A stretch of DNA of 24,494 bases from Methanobacteriota archaeon (GTDB lineage Archaea > Halobacteriota > Methanomicrobia > Methanomicrobiales > Methanomicrobiaceae), in NCBI GenBank assembly GCA_023396365.1, contig JAEWWL010000022.1, positions 1-24,494 of the forward strand. The letters run 5' to 3'. Positions 21,850 through 24,494 of this stretch are shown here, piece by piece; the stretch's first letter is position 1, and every line of letters begins with the position of its first letter. A program made the position numbers and the translations under genes. The notes below the pieces were generated by a model. That model saw nothing but the letters and a program-made list of their open reading frames with translations. It searched no databases and had not been told where the DNA came from.

Positions 21850-22803
21850 ATGCCGAATCTTAATGTCGCAATGCTTGGCGCACCCGAATATGCCAAAAAC
21901 GTTGGAAAGAAGGGAACCGCCTCTGATATTGTCTTTTATAATCTTAAAAAAGGCGAGGACACTGTTACGATAATAGAGCCTTTAAGGTATCCCGAGCGTC
22001 TTCCGCCTCTGTTTTATACAGCCTCCATGGCTGATAGTGCAGTTTTGGTTGTTGATGCAATAACGCCTGAGTTTGGTGAGACTGTTGTAATGCTTGACTG
22101 TGCAAATGTAAGGGAGGGGTATATAATTCTAAGAAATTACCTCGACAAATCACAGATTGCACCGCTTATTAAAGGAACTGCTCTTGAAAATTACGTCTTT
22201 ATGGAGGATGATGCAAATCTTCTCCGTGAGACTCTTTTATCTGATGCGGCAAAAAAACCGCGTGAGACAAACAGCATTCCCGGAGTTGTTTCTGTCGATC
22301 ACCACTTCAATGTAAAGGGAATCGGAACAGTTGTGCTTGGAGGAGTCGAATACGGGACAATAAAGACACATGATATTTTAAAGGTTCTTCCAACCGAAAA
22401 AACAGCACAGGTCCGCTCAATTCAAAGGCATGACACTGACTGCAGTGATGCGGCAGAGGGAGACCGTGTCGGCCTTGCCCTCAAAAACATAACGGCAGAA
22501 GAGCTTGACCGCGGATATGTTCTTACAAATAATCCTGAAGTTAAAACAGGAGATAAATTCAGCGGAAAATTAAAGATTGTCAAATACTGGCAGACTCCTG
22601 TTGCTGAAGGCATGACAATACATCTTGGACACTGGATGCAGTATATTGCAGGAAAAATCGACTCAGTCTCAGCAGATCCCAAAAACCCTGAAATAACTGT
22701 ATCCTTAGAAAAAGAGATGGCATATATTCCCGGTGACAGTTGTATACTTTTTCACCTTGATGCAGGCAAACTGCGTGTCGTCGGCACTTTTCCCTTAAAC
22801 TAA
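21850..22803 (+). CDS. SelB-like translation-factor homologue with degenerate G domain
   Basis: The 317-residue protein has the three-domain layout of EF-Tu/SelB. Domain II (about 150-230) is well kept (VDHHFNVKGIGTVVLGGVEYGTIKTHDIL, then EGDRVGLALKNI), and domain III follows to a final VGTFPL. The N-terminal domain aligns in outline but has lost the nucleotide signature: in place of GHVDHGKT there is GAPEYAKNVGKKGT, the DxPGH motif is missing before SMADSAVLVVDA, and no NKxD is present. This matches the archaeal SelB-like (aSelBL) family described in methanogens, which is not tied to selenocysteine. It probably does not bind GTP in the usual way; its partner is unknown. The gene seems single, with its own promoter. 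Confidence 0.8.
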   Translation: MPNLNVAMLGAPEYAKNVGKKGTASDIVFYNLKKGEDTVTIIEPLRYPERLPPLFYTASMADSAVLVVDAITPEFGETVVMLDCANVREGYIILRNYLDKSQIAPLIKGTALENYVFMEDDANLLRETLLSDAAKKPRETNSIPGVVSVDHHFNVKGIGTVVLGGVEYGTIKTHDILKVLPTEKTAQVRSIQRHDTDCSDAAEGDRVGLALKNITAEELDRGYVLTNNPEVKTGDKFSGKLKIVKYWQTPVAEGMTIHLGHWMQYIAGKIDSVSADPKNPEITVSLEKEMAYIPGDSCILFHLDAGKLRVVGTFPLN

Positions 22804-22820
22804 ACCACCGGATATCTTCT

Positions 22821-22827
22821 TTTTTTT
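22821..22827 (+). terminator. T-run after the SelB-like gene
   Basis: Seven T follow the CTTCT stretch 17 bases past the stop, with a second T-rich run at about 22839-22845. Confidence 0.35.
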
Positions 22828-22842
22828 AGAAAAAAATGTTTT

Positions 22843-22886
22843 TTTGACTTCGGATTTTTTCGAAGTCAAAGATAGCGTTAATATAG
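22843..22886 (+). promoter_or_regulatory. Inverted repeat and TATA box before the SIMPL-domain gene
   Basis: TTTGACTTCG (22843-22852) pairs perfectly over 10 bp with CGAAGTCAAA (22861-22870) around an 8-base loop. Eight bases further on, TTAATATAG (22878-22886) is a good TATA box whose expected start site coincides with the ATG at 22907, so the mRNA is probably leaderless. The repeat may be an operator or a terminator of the gene upstream. Confidence 0.5.
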
Positions 22887-22906
22887 AATAAATCTATTTA
22901 TTGGTT

Positions 22907-23641
22907 ATGTCATCGAGTTTCAGAATCATCATGGCGGCACTTGTTGTGCTGATTGCAGTGGCAGGCTTTGTGGGCTGTGCATCAGCTGCTGATGATGAAA
23001 AGTTAATTCATGTATCGGGGACAGGCAAAATCACAACCACTCCTGATATAGTTGAGATCTCACTTGCTGTGCAGACTGAAAATACAGACGGTCTTTTAGC
23101 CCAGCAGGAGAATGCAAAGAAGATGGGTCAGTGCATAGATGCATTAAAGGCTCTTGGCTTTACTGATGCTGAGCTTAAAACCACAGGATACAGCATGTAC
23201 TCATACAGGGCAGATTCTGACTCTCCGTTTGGAGGCGAGAAGACAGTCTATCGTGTAACAAACACACTGCTTGTCAAAACATCCAAAACTGATAAGGCAG
23301 GAGAGATAATCGACACTGCAATAGCAAACGGTGCAAACAGTGTAAATTACATATCCTTTACACTTTCAGATGAAAAGAGCCAGTCTTTAAGGGCACAGGC
23401 CCTTGCAAAGGCTGCAGCACAGGCACGCTCTGATGCTGATGCTGTTTCGGCAGCACTTAATGTCCAGATTATGGGAGTGCAGAGTGTAAATGTCGGCCAA
23501 AGCTACACGCCATATGCATATCCGGAATCAAACTACAAGAGCAGCATGGCAATGGATACTGCGGCAGGCTATTCTACACCTGTACAGGCTGATACGGTTG
23601 ATGTGACAGCGACAATTTCTGTTTCCTATATCATCAGATAA
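22907..23641 (+). CDS. Exported SIMPL-domain (DUF541) protein
   Basis: The ATG at 22907 is preferred over the in-frame TTG at 22901 because it lies at the predicted transcription start. The 244-residue protein has an N-terminal signal: a hydrophobic stretch (IIMAALVVLIAVAGFVG) followed by CASAADD, allowing either signal peptidase cleavage after ASA or a lipobox-like FVGC. The mature part starts IHVSGTGKITTTPDIVEISLAVQ and contains NTLLVKTSKTDKAGEIIDTAIANGANSVNYISFTLSD, the SIMPL/DUF541 pattern, and ends VDVTATISVSYIIR. SIMPL proteins are periplasmic or surface proteins of unclear role, linked with stress or interleukin-1 signalling-like folds in the name only. Probably a single-gene unit. Confidence 0.85.
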   Translation: MSSSFRIIMAALVVLIAVAGFVGCASAADDEKLIHVSGTGKITTTPDIVEISLAVQTENTDGLLAQQENAKKMGQCIDALKALGFTDAELKTTGYSMYSYRADSDSPFGGEKTVYRVTNTLLVKTSKTDKAGEIIDTAIANGANSVNYISFTLSDEKSQSLRAQALAKAAAQARSDADAVSAALNVQIMGVQSVNVGQSYTPYAYPESNYKSSMAMDTAAGYSTPVQADTVDVTATISVSYIIR

Positions 23642-23647
23642 AAAAAA

Positions 23648-23704
23648 TCTGATATAATCAGAAATACTAAAAACCTGCCTTTAAGCAGGAAATTTTCTTT
23701 TTTT
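23648..23704 (+). terminator. Terminator hairpins between the SIMPL gene and rpiA
   Basis: TCTGAT-ATA-ATCAGA (23648-23662) is followed by a second stem, CCTGC (23674-23678) with GCAGG (23685-23689), and then TTTTCTTTTTTT to 23704. The second stem plus T-run looks like an effective terminator. Confidence 0.5.
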
Positions 23705-23778
23705 AAAATGCTTTTTGCCTAAACTTACAAAAGTTTATCTTCCTTTTGAAAGAGACTATTAGAAGACTGGTTTTGATT

Positions 23779-24465
23779 ATGTCTGATGAAATTGTAAATT
23801 CTAAGAAAAATGCAGGCTATTACGCGGCGAATCTTGTAAAAAACGGTGATGTTGTCGGGCTTGGGACAGGCTCAACAGTATTTTACTCCATGGAGCGGCT
23901 TTGTGAGAGGATTAAGGATGAAGGACTCAGTATCACCGGAATTCCGACATCCTTTCAGACTGCTGCCCGTGCGAGAAGTCTTGGAATTCCGCTTGCAGCA
24001 CTTGATGATTATCCTGTGATTGATATTGCAATAGACGGTGCGGATGAGGTCGACTCAGAATTTAATCTTATAAAGGGGAGAGGGGCGGCACAGACACGTG
24101 AGAGATGCGTTGCAGAAGCGGCAGCACAGTTTATTGTTGTTGTTGATGAGGGAAAACTTACAGATAAGCTTTCAGCAGTTGTTCCGGTTGAGGTTATCCC
24201 GTTTGCACTATCTCTTTTATGCGAAAGAGTCAGGGCTTTGGGCGGAGTTCCTATCGTCCGCGAGGGTCTTAAAAAGGACGGGCCTGTAATAACCGACAAC
24301 GGATGCATTGAGGTTGACTGTGATTTCGGGGAGATAGATTCTCCGTTTGATCTTGAAACTGAATTAAACAACATCCCCGGTGTTTTGTCCTGCGGTATTT
24401 TTGCTGAATTCAAAAATAAAATAGTGGTTGTTGTTGGAAATGCAGCCGGAATAGAAATTTTATAA
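23779..24465 (+). CDS. rpiA: Ribose-5-phosphate isomerase A
   Basis: The enzyme interconverts ribose 5-phosphate and ribulose 5-phosphate, supplying ribose for nucleotides. Family motifs are VVGLGTGSTV at the phosphate site, DGADEVDSEFNLIKGRGAAQTRERCVAEAA with the catalytic Asp and Glu region, VVDEGKLTD, and VPVEVIPFA. The ATG at 23779 gives 228 residues, the usual length, and starts two residues before the normal family start; the in-frame TTG at 23746 would add 11 hydrophobic/basic residues that the family lacks. A TATA-like TTTATC lies near 23735, fitting a start site near 23762. No strong ribosome binding site is seen. Confidence 0.95.
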   Translation: MSDEIVNSKKNAGYYAANLVKNGDVVGLGTGSTVFYSMERLCERIKDEGLSITGIPTSFQTAARARSLGIPLAALDDYPVIDIAIDGADEVDSEFNLIKGRGAAQTRERCVAEAAAQFIVVVDEGKLTDKLSAVVPVEVIPFALSLLCERVRALGGVPIVREGLKKDGPVITDNGCIEVDCDFGEIDSPFDLETELNNIPGVLSCGIFAEFKNKIVVVVGNAAGIEIL

Positions 24466-24494
24466 AAAAAATTTCTGCACAAAATTTCTAAAAG

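Noticed and set aside
21850..22803. Reading the SelB-like gene as a true selenocysteine elongation factor or as EF-1A
   Set aside because: It lacks the GTP-binding motifs and the SelB-specific domain IV, and it is too short for EF-1A.
24009..24482. Open frame of 157 codons on the minus strand at the window end
   Set aside because: It is antisense to rpiA and rich in Ser/Thr/Pro as expected for a shadow frame.

Overview
The window is an archaeal chromosome segment, almost certainly from a methanogenic euryarchaeon and most likely of the order Methanomicrobiales. The evidence is the archaeal ribosomal protein/RNA polymerase operon (eL18, Rpo3, Rpo10, Rpo6), a class I lysyl-tRNA synthetase start, deoxyhypusine synthase, the alternative mevalonate pathway kinase IPK, an archaeal RNase J, a Rpo3 subunit carrying two [4Fe-4S] clusters, and strong GGAGGTGAT-type ribosome binding sites next to TATA boxes. 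The species is an inference from style and gene order and was not tested by search. I see no mobile element, CRISPR array, integrase or clear sign of recent transfer.

Layout. 1-93: 5' end of a class I lysyl-tRNA synthetase on the minus strand. 223-3337: three plus-strand genes for type IV pilin-like surface proteins, one a large modular protein with a PKD domain and a beta-rich C-terminal part. 3459-4883: a tight minus-strand operon of an Era-like GTPase, a DUF2073 (OapB/ArvB-type) protein and a zinc-ribbon (OapC/ArvC-type) protein. 5170-7872: three consecutive CBS-domain proteins, each behind a long leader or intergenic stretch rich in inverted or direct repeats. 8046-9035: deoxyhypusine synthase.

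9208-13917: tRNA-Ser(GCT), then rps13-rps4-rps11-rpoD-rpl18e-rpl13-rps9-rpoN, tRNA-Pro(CGG), rpoK (too short for a length-filtered ORF list but clear) and rps2. 13944-21761: a MEMO-family protein and the archaeal isoprenoid set (mevalonate kinase, isopentenyl phosphate kinase, type 2 IPP isomerase, GGPP synthase), with RNase J inside it and glutamyl-tRNA synthetase at the end. Together these genes make the C5 units and the C20 chain for archaeal ether lipids beside core translation and RNA decay genes. 21850-22803: a SelB-like protein that has lost its GTP-binding motifs. 22907-23641: an exported SIMPL-domain protein. 23779-24465: ribose-5-phosphate isomerase A.

No stretch longer than 300 bases lacks a gene. 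The longest gaps (4884-5169, 5740-5967, 6829-7089, 16408-16598) are described as regulatory features. The most interesting non-textbook items are the degenerate SelB-like factor, the pilin trio with a modular adhesin candidate, the CBS cluster with its structured leaders, and a 9-base half-site (GCAGAATAA) that forms a perfect 18-bp palindrome after the second CBS gene and recurs in both orientations upstream of the IPP isomerase.
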